Source: Collinsella sp. BG-O-102 (lineage in GTDB: Bacteria; Actinomycetota; Coriobacteriia; Coriobacteriales; Coriobacteriaceae). Taken from it: a stretch of DNA of 64,000 bases. Positions 1 to 8,092 of the stretch are shown here, one piece after another. A model generated the notes under the pieces. The model saw nothing but the letters and a program-made list of their open reading frames with translations, was not told the DNA's origin and searched no databases. The DNA lies in the NCBI RefSeq assembly GCF_023656745.1, contig NZ_JAMOKO010000003.1, positions 62,001 through 126,000 on the forward strand, in the 5' to 3' direction. The number at the start of each line of letters is the position of its first letter. The first letter of the stretch is position 1. Position numbers and translations under genes: made by a program.

Positions 1-1643
1 TAAAACGCGTTGCGCGCTTTTTGCGCGAGGGCCCATGCCGCGATTGCGGCGGCACGCGTCTCTCCGAGGCTGCGCGCCAGCCCCAGGTGCGCGGTATCAA
101 TCTGGCGCAGGCAGCGGCTATGACGCTGGGCGAGGCGATTGAGTGGGTGCGCGGGGTGCCCGCATTCTTGCCGCCCGAGATGCGGCCCATGGCGACGGAT
201 ATCTGCGATTCGTTTTTGAGCGCGGCCCGTCGTCTGGTCGACTTGGGTCTCGATTACCTTTCACTCGACCGCGCCGGCGCCACGCTTTCCACGGGTGAGC
301 GCCAACGCGTGCAGCTTGCTCGCGTGGTGCGTAACCGATCGACAGGCGTGCTTTATGTGCTGGACGAGCCTTCGATCGGCTTGCATCCTGCCAATGTCGA
401 CGGCCTGGTAGGCGTGATGCGAGATCTGGTGGATGACGGTAACACCGTGGTTGTTGTCGACCACGATACGCGCGTACTGGCGGATGCCGACTATCTGGTC
501 GAGATGGGTCCCGTTGCCGGAGCAGGCGGCGGCAATGTGATCGCCGCTGGTACGGTAGACGAGGTCGAGCAATCGCAGGGCAGTCGCATCGCGCCGTTTT
601 TGCGCTCAGAGTCCAAGCGCTTGCGTCCGCAGGTGACTGATGAGGAAATGTTCGACCAGGGCCATATCCGCATGGCGACCGATGCCATCCATACCGTCAA
701 GCCGCTCGAAGTCGATATCCCGCGCGGTCGCTTGGTTGCGGTTACGGGTGTTTCGGGTTCGGGCAAGACGACGTTGGTGCTCGAGACGCTCATCCCGGCA
801 CTCAAGGCGCAGGCAGCTGGCGAGCGCCTGCCGGGGCACGTGCGTTGGGTCGATGCCGAGGGTATTGCCCGCGCAAACCTGATTGACGCTACGCCCATCG
901 GCGCCAACGTGCGCTCGACGGTAGCGACTTATGCCGACATCCATGATGAGCTGCGCCGCGCCTTTGCCCGTACGCCCGAGGCCAAGGCAGCCGGCTACAA
1001 GGCGGGCGCCTTTAGCTACAACACCGGCGCCTTGCGCTGCCCTACGTGTGACGGCACGGGCTCGATATCGCTCGACGTGCAGTTTTTGCCCGACGTCGAG
1101 ATCATCTGCCCAGCATGCCGTGGTTCGCGCTACGCCGAGGCCGCCTCGCATATCCATCGCGAGGGTAAGGACGGGAGCTTGCTGACGTTGCCGCAGCTCA
1201 TGGACATGAGTGTGGACGAGGCTATCGACGCTACGGTGGGGCTCAAGAAAGTTCAGGCGCGCTTGCAGACCTTGCACGACCTGGGCCTGGGTTATCTCAC
1301 GCTTGGCGAGCCCACACCGGCGCTTTCGGGCGGTGAGGCACAGCGTCTAAAGCTTGCGAGCGAGATGGGCCGCGTGCAGGATGATGCTGTATTCGTGTTC
1401 GACGAACCCACGATCGGCCTGCATCCGCTCGATGTTCAGGTGTTGCTGAGTGTGTTCGACGGCCTCGTTGCCAAGGGCGCCACAGTCGTCGTGATCGAGC
1501 ACGACCTCGACCTTATCCGTAACGCCGATTATGTGATCGACATGGGTCCGGGCGGCGGCGATGCGGGCGGGCAAATCGTCTGCGCCGGCACGCCGGGCGA
1601 CATCGCGGCCTGCGCCGCAAGCATCACCGGCCGCTATCTATAG
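1..1643 (+). CDS. UvrA-like ABC excinuclease subunit (5' truncated by window)
   Basis: The frame is open from base 3, so the gene starts upstream and only the last ~547 residues are present. Two ABC ATPase halves are visible. The first half has an LSTGE signature and a DEPSIGLHP Walker B. The second has Walker A GVSGSGKT, a Cys-rich zinc module (CPTCDGTG...CPACRG), signature LSGGEAQR and Walker B DEPTIGLHP. UvrA proteins bind DNA lesions as ATP-dependent dimers in nucleotide excision repair. The LSTGE signature differs from the usual LSGGE and suggests a UvrA2-type paralogue linked to drug resistance rather than the housekeeping UvrA. That assignment is inference, because the first Walker A lies outside the window. 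Confidence 0.9.
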   Translation, partial: KRVARFLREGPCRDCGGTRLSEAARQPQVRGINLAQAAAMTLGEAIEWVRGVPAFLPPEMRPMATDICDSFLSAARRLVDLGLDYLSLDRAGATLSTGERQRVQLARVVRNRSTGVLYVLDEPSIGLHPANVDGLVGVMRDLVDDGNTVVVVDHDTRVLADADYLVEMGPVAGAGGGNVIAAGTVDEVEQSQGSRIAPFLRSESKRLRPQVTDEEMFDQGHIRMATDAIHTVKPLEVDIPRGRLVAVTGVSGSGKTTLVLETLIPALKAQAAGERLPGHVRWVDAEGIARANLIDATPIGANVRSTVATYADIHDELRRAFARTPEAKAAGYKAGAFSYNTGALRCPTCDGTGSISLDVQFLPDVEIICPACRGSRYAEAASHIHREGKDGSLLTLPQLMDMSVDEAIDATVGLKKVQARLQTLHDLGLGYLTLGEPTPALSGGEAQRLKLASEMGRVQDDAVFVFDEPTIGLHPLDVQVLLSVFDGLVAKGATVVVIEHDLDLIRNADYVIDMGPGGGDAGGQIVCAGTPGDIAACAASITGRYL

Positions 1644-1644
1644 A

Positions 1645-1679
1645 CAATGAGGCAAAGGGACAGCCTCTTTGCCTCATTG
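1645..1679. repeat. GGGACAG-loop hairpin (copy 1), probable bidirectional terminator
   Basis: A perfect 13-bp inverted repeat (1645-1657 with 1667-1679) closes a 9-nt loop, ggacagcct. It starts one base after the UvrA-like stop and ends 4 bases before the stop of the convergent ATPase gene. The GGGACAG core recurs in other hairpins of this window with different stems. Confidence 0.75.
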
Positions 1680-1683
1680 ATGC

Positions 1684-2784
1684 CTATTTCACGCATTGAG
1701 CCGCGAGATAGTCGCGGAAGAATGGCAATTCAAATGCGACGAGCCCTCGTCCTCGTTCTCCAATGATGCCGGCATCTATCATGCGGCGTCGGTAGCGGGA
1801 GACCTGCTGCGGCGAACGCTTAAGGCGCCCGACAAGGTCGGCGGTGGTGGACTCTTCCTCGTCATCGAGCATGGCGATGAGGAATCGCTTGTCCTCTGCA
1901 GTGAGTTCCCGATAGGTTGCCGCGAGGATTCGGTCGTCCATCTCGTCGCGCGCGATTTTGATTCCCAGGTCAAAGTCGCGTGACGAGATTTCCTTCGAAT
2001 CGCTTGTGAGATCCCAGGCACGGTAGCCTACGAGTTGCAATAGGAAGGGAAAACCAGAGATCGAGCGAACGGCTCTATCGATTCCCTCGGCATCTGCTAG
2101 GCGATCGTTTTCCTGGATTGTGCGAATCAAGGCCTCGCGTACGTCATAGTCGGCAATGCGACCCAGATGATATTGTTGGGCGCGGCGAAGGAACGAGACC
2201 GTCTTGTGGTTCAGCAACGTCGAGACGTTGTTGGGAAGTCCCGCCATGAGCAGGGCGACGCGTTTCCCATCGGTCACAAAGTGCTGATACGTCGCTGCGA
2301 GCTGAATCATCTCGTCGAGTGTCGGGTCCACCTCGTCAACCGTGACGAGCAGACCGGTGCCCGCCTCGTTGAGCTGGTCGATGATGTCGCTCATGCGATA
2401 ACGCCAGGTTGAGGCATCGTGGACACGATTGACCTCGATGCTGCCGAGCGGTGCAATTCCGAGGCCGGTGACTTCGAAGTGGTTGGACGGGTCGATGAGA
2501 TGGGCTGCGGCGCGTTTCGCCCCGAACTCGAGTTCCTCAAGCATTCCCGGGAGCGCGGTCGTCTTTACGGCTATCCAGCCGTGGGATTCCGCCCTTGTCG
2601 CGAGCGACGACATGAGAGCGGTTTTACCGGTTCCACGCGCGCCTGAGAAGATCGAGGTCAATTCTGGGCGCCTGCGCTGGCTCAAGAAGGCACGGTCCAA
2701 ATCCCGAATAATCTGTTGTCTGCCAGCGAGATGGGCGGGAACCTCACCAAAACTGGGGGTAAACGGGTTCTCGAGATATTCCAC
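1684..2784 (-). CDS. AAA-type ATPase with C-terminal winged helix
   Basis: This 366-residue protein has Walker A GARGTGKT at about residues 48-55 and a Walker B-like LLVTVDEVD near 145. Its end looks like a winged helix (TADLVGRLKRSPQQVSRYRR). The layout resembles Orc1/Cdc6-like or STAND-type ATP-binding proteins that bacteria often carry as single genes of unknown role. The GTG start at 2784 sits behind AAAGGAGA. The upstream DNA is unusually AT-rich and contains an inverted repeat. Neighbours do not form an operon with it, so its substrate cannot be guessed. Confidence 0.8.
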   Translation of the reverse strand: MEYLENPFTPSFGEVPAHLAGRQQIIRDLDRAFLSQRRRPELTSIFSGARGTGKTALMSSLATRAESHGWIAVKTTALPGMLEELEFGAKRAAAHLIDPSNHFEVTGLGIAPLGSIEVNRVHDASTWRYRMSDIIDQLNEAGTGLLVTVDEVDPTLDEMIQLAATYQHFVTDGKRVALLMAGLPNNVSTLLNHKTVSFLRRAQQYHLGRIADYDVREALIRTIQENDRLADAEGIDRAVRSISGFPFLLQLVGYRAWDLTSDSKEISSRDFDLGIKIARDEMDDRILAATYRELTAEDKRFLIAMLDDEEESTTADLVGRLKRSPQQVSRYRRRMIDAGIIGERGRGLVAFELPFFRDYLAAQCVK

Positions 2785-2808
2785 AAGGCTCTCCTTTCAC
2801 ACCGCCGT

Positions 2809-2832
2809 TTAACTTCATTTTACTTTAGTTAA
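2809..2832. promoter_or_regulatory. Inverted repeat upstream of the ATPase gene
   Basis: TTAACT and AGTTAA are separated by 12 nt in an AT-rich stretch just upstream of the GTG start at 2784. It could be an operator or simply part of an AT-rich promoter; there is no independent support. Confidence 0.3.
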
Positions 2833-2900
2833 TTCTGATTAAAAGTGAGGCTCTTTATCTAGAGCATCAATTAGGCGTGTGCGCCATCGGCGCGGCGCTT

Positions 2901-2935
2901 GAATGTGACAAAGGGACAGTTCCTTTGTCACATTC
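2901..2935. repeat. GGGACAG-loop hairpin (copy 2) overlapping the trmL stop
   Basis: A perfect 14-bp stem (2901-2914 with 2922-2935) closes a 7-nt loop gacagtt, preceded by AAAGG. The stop codon of the minus-strand trmL gene (2928-2930) lies inside the stem, so the element encodes the final residues of that protein. Confidence 0.8.
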
Positions 2936-3527
2936 CCGGAAAGCCTGTTTGGCGCAGGGCTTCGTAGAGGACGATGGCGGCGCTGTTGGAGAGGTTGAGT
3001 GCGCTGATGCGGTAGTCGTCCGGATTGACGAAGTTGCCGCAGATGTCCTGCCGAAGGATGGCTTCGTGGCCGTCCTCGGTATGCCCGAGCGATTCCTCGT
3101 GGGCTTCCCAGGCCTCGGCGTTATCGAGCGAGTCGCAATCGCGCAGCATAGGGATGCGCTCGCAGCGCTCGGGCGCCGCGGCGAGCAGCGGCTCGGGAAT
3201 GCCCGAGCTCTCGCTGCCAAAGACCAAGTAGTCGCCGTCGCGGTAGGTGCTCTGCGCATAGGTGCGGCGTGCCTTTTTGGTCAGCAGATGCAGGCGTTCG
3301 TCGGCAGGGGAGAGGCCATTGCGCGCAAGGAAATCCTCCCAGCTGGCATAGGTGGTCACGTCCAAGTTTTGCCAGTAGCCCAGGCCGGCGCGACGTGCCG
3401 TTTTGTCGTCGAGCGAGAAGCCCAGCGGCTCCACCAGATGCAGGCGGGCGCCGGTAACCACGCAGGTGCGGCCGATATTGCCCGTATTGGCCGGAATCTC
3501 GGGCGCATACAGCACAATGTTGAACAT
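2928..3527 (-). CDS. trmL: tRNA (cytidine/uridine-34-2'-O)-methyltransferase, TrmL/SPOUT family
   Basis: The 199-residue protein carries the SPOUT knot motifs: NTGNIGRT (residues 14-21), FGSESSGIP (about 102-110) and ALNLSNSAAIVLYE near the end. TrmL methylates the 2'-OH of the wobble nucleotide of certain tRNAs using S-adenosylmethionine. The ATG at 3527 follows CCAAGGAG. It is about 40 residues longer than typical TrmL, owing to a charged insert (about 140-173, EAHEESLGHTEDGHEAIL) before the last motif. Hairpin copy 2 overlaps its stop and copy 3 lies just upstream. Confidence 0.88.
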   Translation of the reverse strand: MFNIVLYAPEIPANTGNIGRTCVVTGARLHLVEPLGFSLDDKTARRAGLGYWQNLDVTTYASWEDFLARNGLSPADERLHLLTKKARRTYAQSTYRDGDYLVFGSESSGIPEPLLAAAPERCERIPMLRDCDSLDNAEAWEAHEESLGHTEDGHEAILRQDICGNFVNPDDYRISALNLSNSAAIVLYEALRQTGFPGM

Positions 3528-3550
3528 GAATCTCCTTGGCTCAGAACGAA

Positions 3551-3589
3551 AAACCACCACGAAGGGGACAGGCACCTTCGTGGTGGTTT
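3551..3589. repeat. GGGACAG-loop hairpin (copy 3)
   Basis: A perfect 15-bp stem (3551-3565 with 3575-3589) closes the 9-nt loop ggacaggca. It lies between the end of the CobW gene and the start of trmL, both on the minus strand. Its loop and inner stem match copy 7 at 41222-41274. Confidence 0.8.
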
Positions 3590-3627
3590 GGCGGTTACGT
3601 AGCGGAAAAATGTCCGCTTGGATAAAC

Positions 3628-4758
3628 CTAGGCGCGGTGCCAGTCGGTCAGGCAGGCATCGAGGGAGGCGATGAGCGCATCCTTGTCCATGTGACGGCCG
3701 ATGATGCACAGGCTCGTCATGCGGTCGCCCGTCTCGTCGTCCCAAATCTGCATGATCTCGGGGTTCTCGTCGATGATCTTCTGCTTCTCGCCCTCGGGCG
3801 CCGAGTCGACAAACAGGCCGTTCTCCATCAGGCGCATCTGGTGGCCGGCCTGCTCGAACATGTAGCACATGTCCGGATCGCCGGTCTGCCACAGCGGGCC
3901 CTTGACGCGAATGACCTCGTCGGGCCACTCCTGCTCAACAAAATCGGTGAACTTTTGCAGGTCAAACGGCTTGCGGCGCGAGTACACAAAGGTCTCGATG
4001 TCGTACTCGAGCACCTCGGGGTCGTCGTGCTCCTCGGGATGCTCCATGGCCTCGATCCAGGCGGCGGAGTTGTAGGCGCGCATAAAGTCGAAGCGGTCGG
4101 TGTCGAGCAGCTCCTCCATGGGGACCTCGCCGTTTTGGGCCTCGACGATCACGGCGTCTTTCTGCAGGCTGCGCACGATGGCCTTAAGCTCGGCGATCTG
4201 CTCAGGGCTCACGGTATCGGTCTTGTTGAGGATCAGCGTGGAGCAGAACTCGATCTGCTGGATGAGCAGACTCTCGATGTCGTCCTCGTCGATATCCTCT
4301 GCCAGCAGGTCGCGACCGCCGTTGAACTCGTCGTACATGCGGGCGCAGTCGACCACGGCCACGATGTTGTCGAGCGCGAGCTTGGGCTCGCCTCCCACCT
4401 TGGCCTCGTCGCAGAAGCTCGAGATGGTGTAGGCGATGGGGATGGGCTCGCAAATGCCCGAGGCCTCGATGATGATGTAATCGAAGTTGCCCGAATCGGC
4501 GATGCCCTGCAGCTGGTTGGCCAGGTCGTCCGAAAGCGTGCAGCAGATGCAGCCGTTGGTGAGCGGGATGAGGTCATCGGTCTCGGAAAGGCCGCCGTCG
4601 GCGATAAGGCTGGCGTCGACGTTGATCTCGCCGATATCGTTGACGATCACGGCGGCGCGGATGCCGCCGTCGTTAGCGAGGATGTGGTTGAGCAGCGTGG
4701 TCTTGCCGGCACCGAGGTATCCGGTAAGCATGATGATCTTCACGGGTTTGTTGGGCAT
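3628..4758 (-). CDS. CobW/G3E-family GTPase metallochaperone
   Basis: The 376-residue protein has the P-loop GYLGAGKT (13-20) and the CxCC metal motif GCICC (Cys70, 72, 73), followed by IIEASGI and the NKTD guanine-specificity motif. A CobW C-terminal domain fills the rest. Members deliver zinc or other metals to client enzymes using GTP. The ATG at 4758 has AAAGGAGGG six bases upstream; the upstream in-frame ATG at 4779 lacks one. No metal enzyme or Zur box is visible nearby, so the client metal is unknown. Confidence 0.9.
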   Translation of the reverse strand: MPNKPVKIIMLTGYLGAGKTTLLNHILANDGGIRAAVIVNDIGEINVDASLIADGGLSETDDLIPLTNGCICCTLSDDLANQLQGIADSGNFDYIIIEASGICEPIPIAYTISSFCDEAKVGGEPKLALDNIVAVVDCARMYDEFNGGRDLLAEDIDEDDIESLLIQQIEFCSTLILNKTDTVSPEQIAELKAIVRSLQKDAVIVEAQNGEVPMEELLDTDRFDFMRAYNSAAWIEAMEHPEEHDDPEVLEYDIETFVYSRRKPFDLQKFTDFVEQEWPDEVIRVKGPLWQTGDPDMCYMFEQAGHQMRLMENGLFVDSAPEGEKQKIIDENPEIMQIWDDETGDRMTSLCIIGRHMDKDALIASLDACLTDWHRA

Positions 4759-4844
4759 GTGCCCTCCTTTGTTAGACATGGCTTACAGTTGAATCTTATG
4801 CCAAACGCCTGCTCTTATACCCACGCGCCGGCAAATAACACAAG

Positions 4845-5186
4845 CTACTCCCAGGCTCCCCATACATCGGGGCAATAACCGACGGTGGCCTTTTTGCCGT
4901 TGCGCACGATGGGCTCGGCTAGAACCTGCTGGTTCTCGAGCAGCTTGTCGAAGCGCTGACTGGGGGTGAGATGCTGAATGAGCGCGAGCGTCTCCTCGTC
5001 CTTGGCTTTGGGGTTGAGCAGCTTGTCGATACCGCCGACCGCCTGCATCACGCTCGTGAGCTCGCCCTTGCTCATCTCCTTTTCCTTAAGGTCGATAAAC
5101 TGCACCTTAATGCGGCGCTCTTTAAAATAACGCTGTGCCTTCTTGGTATCGAAGGACTTCTTGGTGCCGAAGATTTGCACGTTCAT
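4845..5186 (-). CDS. ArsC/Spx-fold protein lacking the usual active-site cysteine
   Basis: This 113-residue thioredoxin-fold protein matches the ArsC-like family along its length (IFGTKKSFDTKKA at the start, KLLNPK, and IVRNGKKATVGY near the end). Family members usually carry a cysteine in the GTKK-C-x-D-T loop; here it is serine, and the only cysteine is near the C-terminus (GYCPDVW). Arsenate reductase activity is therefore unlikely; a regulatory or other binding role is possible. The ATG at 5186 begins the conserved fold. Confidence 0.75.
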   Translation of the reverse strand: MNVQIFGTKKSFDTKKAQRYFKERRIKVQFIDLKEKEMSKGELTSVMQAVGGIDKLLNPKAKDEETLALIQHLTPSQRFDKLLENQQVLAEPIVRNGKKATVGYCPDVWGAWE

Positions 5187-5202
5187 AGTATGTTCCGCCG
5201 TT

Positions 5203-5829
5203 CTACCTGATGAAGTTGGTCGTTGCTCGATCTGCCTCGGGTGCGTTGATACCGGCGGCCTGTCCGGCCTCGATGCAACGTAGAAGCCAAGCCATGTTCT
5301 TACCGATGTTTCGCATGGTGGCAAGGCCCTCGGCATCCCCATCGGCGTCGCCGGGCACGCGGCCAAACACGTTGTTCCAGTAGGTGGAAGCAACTACGGG
5401 CATCTGCTTAATGGTGAAGTACTTGTTGAGCACATCGAAGGTGGTCGACGTGCCGCCGCGACGGGCGACGGCGACCGCGGCGCCGGGTTTGTGCTCAAAG
5501 GCATGCCCGCCGGCATAGAATGCGCGGTCGAGAGCCGAGAGGATGCGTCCGCTGGGATGCGCATAGTAGACGGGCGAGCCAAAGACAAAGCCGTCTGCCT
5601 GCTCGGCGGCAGCGATGAGCTCGTTCACCACGTCATCGTCAAAGGTGCAGCGACCGCCAAGCTTGCCGCACTGACCGCAGCCGATGCAGTCGCGAATGGG
5701 CTTGGCGCCCAGCTGAAACACCTCGGTATCAATGCCTTCCGCATTGAGTTGCTCGGCGATCTCGGCGAGTGCGCGGGCGGTGTTGCCGTTTGCCTTGGGG
5801 CTGCCATTGACCAAAAGAACCTTCATCAT
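5203..5829 (-). CDS. Flavodoxin-fold NAD(P)H-dependent oxidoreductase (iron-sulfur flavoprotein type)
   Basis: The 208-residue protein starts with the FMN phosphate-binding loop GSPKANGNT (about 10-18) and has the later flavin motif FGSPVYYAHPSG. A compact cysteine cluster, CIGCGQC...C (about 49-62), resembles iron-sulfur flavoproteins. Such enzymes move electrons from NAD(P)H or ferredoxin to quinones or small electrophiles. Two adjacent ATG codons (5829, 5826) follow AGGGAG; the spacing slightly favours the second. It is 16 bp upstream of the ArsC-like gene, so the two are probably co-transcribed. Confidence 0.82.
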   Translation of the reverse strand: MMKVLLVNGSPKANGNTARALAEIAEQLNAEGIDTEVFQLGAKPIRDCIGCGQCGKLGGRCTFDDDVVNELIAAAEQADGFVFGSPVYYAHPSGRILSALDRAFYAGGHAFEHKPGAAVAVARRGGTSTTFDVLNKYFTIKQMPVVASTYWNNVFGRVPGDADGDAEGLATMRNIGKNMAWLLRCIEAGQAAGINAPEADRATTNFIR

Positions 5830-6021
5830 AAACTCCCTCTGCTTTTGGTGACTTCTGCTGAGAATTATCTCACGTTGCGTGCGATGACGTCGGCATGGTG
5901 CGGGCGATGTTTATCCCGTAACGTTCTTAAGGGCGTTCATGCCTAAGGCCATCTAGGGGCATTGCGGTACGGCATGGGGAATGCATTGGGAAACGTTTGA
6001 TAAATGCTTATAAACACGTTT

Positions 6022-6048
6022 TTGACGGCATACGTTGACAGATATACT
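6022..6048 (+). promoter_or_regulatory. Possible promoter of the patatin gene
   Basis: TTGACG (6022-6027) and TATACT (6043-6048) are separated by 15 nt, a little short. A second TTGACA lies within the spacer. Placement 36 bp before the ATG is sensible; strength is unknown. Confidence 0.35.
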
Positions 6049-6084
6049 TGTTGAGTTCAAAAGCATGGGAACGGAGATGGTTGC

Positions 6085-6954
6085 ATGACACAGCCGGAGA
6101 CATCACACACGGTGGGGCTCGCGCTCGAGGGAGGCGGCTACCGCGGTATGTATACGGCGGGCGTGCTCGACGTATGGATGGAGCACGGCTTAACTTGCGA
6201 CCATATGGTGGGTGTCTCGGCGGGCGCGGCGTTTGGCTACAACTTTAAATCGCGCCAGATCGGCCGCGCCATTCGCTATAACAAGGCCTATTGTGCCGAC
6301 AAGCGCTATGCGGGCGTAGCAAGCTGGCTGCGGACCGGCGATATGTTCAATGCCGATTTTGCCTATCACGAGGTGCCTATCGAGCGCGATCCCATCGACT
6401 TGGAGGCGTACCGCGCCTGCCCCATGCGATTTACGTGCGTGTGTACCGATATCGAGACGGGCAAGGCCGTCTATCACGACCTGCCGTATGGCGATGAGCG
6501 CGATATCGAGTGGATCCGAGCGTCGTCTGCTATTCCTGTGGCGACGCGTCCCGTTGCTATTGACGGGCATAAGTATCTGGATGGTGGCGTGGCTGACTCT
6601 ATTCCCAGCGCATGGCTGTTTGCGCAGGGGTATGACCGTAACATCGTGGTGCTGACGCAGCCGGCGGGCTTTGTGAAGCAGCCCAACAGCGTGATGCCCA
6701 TGCTGCGGCGCGTGTTCCGTCACTACCCGGAGTTTGTCGCAGCGCTTGAGCATCGGCATGAGGTCTACAATGCCACGCTCGATGACCTGGCACGTCGCGA
6801 GGCTGCCGGCGAAATCTTTGTGGTGCGGCCAAGCGAATCGGTGAAGGTGCCGTCGCTGTGCCGCGAACCGGATGAGCTCGAGCGCATCTACCAAGTCGGC
6901 CGTCGCGATGCGGGGGCAACCTTGCCCGCGCTGGAAGCGTATCTGGCGGGATAA
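6085..6954 (+). CDS. Patatin-like phospholipase/acylhydrolase
   Basis: The 289-residue protein has all patatin landmarks: the glycine-rich oxyanion loop EGGGYRG (about 15-21), nucleophile elbow GVSAG (about 43-47) and the catalytic Asp in DGG (about 164-166). It resembles the bacterial YjjU-type patatins, which hydrolyse acyl chains of lipids in the cytoplasm or at the membrane. There is no signal peptide. The start follows ACGGAGATGG. It appears monocistronic and ends at a strong convergent terminator. Confidence 0.9.
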   Translation: MTQPETSHTVGLALEGGGYRGMYTAGVLDVWMEHGLTCDHMVGVSAGAAFGYNFKSRQIGRAIRYNKAYCADKRYAGVASWLRTGDMFNADFAYHEVPIERDPIDLEAYRACPMRFTCVCTDIETGKAVYHDLPYGDERDIEWIRASSAIPVATRPVAIDGHKYLDGGVADSIPSAWLFAQGYDRNIVVLTQPAGFVKQPNSVMPMLRRVFRHYPEFVAALEHRHEVYNATLDDLARREAAGEIFVVRPSESVKVPSLCREPDELERIYQVGRRDAGATLPALEAYLAG

Positions 6955-6965
6955 GGGCCGCATAT

Positions 6966-7011
6966 GGAAAGCGCATCCCGGAATGGAGGTCCAAACTGGG
7001 ATGCGCTTTCC
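6966..7011. terminator. Convergent terminator between patatin gene and thiE
   Basis: A perfect 14-bp stem, GGAAAGCGCATCCC with its complement, flanks an 18-nt loop between two converging genes. It lacks a long T-run on either side. Confidence 0.6.
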
Positions 7012-7055
7012 GTTGCTGAAGATATGAGGCTGCGGAGCAGCTGCCCGGCATGCGT

Positions 7056-7751
7056 TTACGCCTGCTGCCAGGTGTCGACGAGCTCCTTTGCCGCGGCGTA
7101 GGGGTCGTCGGCGCTGCAGACGGCGCTTACCACAAAGAAGCCGTCGACGCCGGTGGCCTTGAGCTGCGGCAGGTCGGCCTTTTTGACGCCGCCGCCCACC
7201 ACGATGGGCACAGGGCTGGCTACATGGAGCGCAGCCAGGTCCTCAAAACTCTTGGTGATGATGGAGCCGTCTGCCGCGCGTCCACAGTCGCGCTTGGTCT
7301 CGGTCTCATGGAGCGGGCCGATGCCTAGGTAGTCGACTAGGCTCATGTCGGCGGTCTTGACGTACTCGAGCATTTCCTCGCAACGGGCCGAAAGGCCCAC
7401 GATGGCATCTGGCCCCAGAAGTTTGCGGCAGACTTCGACGGGAATATCGCTCTGACCCACGTGCACGCCGTCGACAGCGATACCCTGTTCGCGTGCGGCG
7501 AGTACGCAGTCCAGACGGTCGTCGATAAGCAGGGCGACCTTGCCGGTCTTGCCGGCGCGAGCGATAGCCTGCGCGGCATCGCCCGTCAGCGCGATGATCT
7601 CGCGGGCACTTGCCACCTTGGAGCGCACCTGGATGCAGGTAAAGCCGGCGTCGAGTGCCTGGGCCACCACATCGCCCACGGGACGCCCGAGCGTGTTTTC
7701 GGGGCCGAGTACCAGATAGGCCGAGATATCAAGGTTGTCGCGGATGCTCAT
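7056..7751 (-). CDS. thiE: Thiamine-phosphate synthase
   Basis: The 231-residue TIM-barrel protein carries the ThiE landmarks LLIDDRLD, GVHVGQSD and GIGPLHETETK, plus the phosphate-binding end VVGGGV. It joins hydroxymethylpyrimidine pyrophosphate and hydroxyethylthiazole phosphate to give thiamine phosphate. The ATG at 7751 follows AGGAGGAAGCACG and overlaps the stop of the upstream gene by 4 bp (ATGA), so the two are translationally coupled. It is the last gene of the riboswitch-controlled operon. Confidence 0.93.
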   Translation of the reverse strand: MSIRDNLDISAYLVLGPENTLGRPVGDVVAQALDAGFTCIQVRSKVASAREIIALTGDAAQAIARAGKTGKVALLIDDRLDCVLAAREQGIAVDGVHVGQSDIPVEVCRKLLGPDAIVGLSARCEEMLEYVKTADMSLVDYLGIGPLHETETKRDCGRAADGSIITKSFEDLAALHVASPVPIVVGGGVKKADLPQLKATGVDGFFVVSAVCSADDPYAAAKELVDTWQQA

Positions 7752-8089
7752 CGTGCTTCCTCCTGCTTTTTGATCTGTGCTTCCATGCGCTCGAGCTTGC
7801 CGGTCATGGTGTCGGTAAATCCGGGCCGAATATCGGCTTTGAGCACGACTTCGGTGCGGATGCCCTTGCTCGCCAACACAAATGTCGCGTCGCGCACGAC
7901 CTGCATGACCTCGTCCCAGTCGCCCTCGATCTCGGTGAACATCGAGGTGGTGCGGTTGGGAAGGCCGCTCTCGCGAATGACGCGCACGACCTCGGCGACC
8001 TCGGCGGACAGCTCGTCGCCGGTGCCGCACGGGGCGATGGCTACGGCGACGAGTGTGTTCATGCCGGTATTGGTTGCGGGTTCGGACAT
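7748..8089 (-). CDS. MTH1187/YkoF-like thiamine-binding protein
   Basis: The 113-residue protein belongs to the DUF77/MTH1187 family of small ferredoxin-fold proteins, with the recognisable MFTEIEGDWDEV segment. Family members bind thiamine or the HMP moiety and are often found in thiamine operons, as here between thiM and thiE. The ATG at 8089 has GAGGAGG eight bases upstream, whereas the internal Met at 8062 lacks a ribosome binding site. Confidence 0.85.
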   Translation of the reverse strand: MSEPATNTGMNTLVAVAIAPCGTGDELSAEVAEVVRVIRESGLPNRTTSMFTEIEGDWDEVMQVVRDATFVLASKGIRTEVVLKADIRPGFTDTMTGKLERMEAQIKKQEEAR

Positions 8090-8092
8090 GGC

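Noticed and set aside
3403-4878. 491-residue plus-strand open frame
   Set aside because: It is antisense to the CobW gene and trmL and reads through hairpin copy 3; the CobW frame has clear motifs and a strong start.
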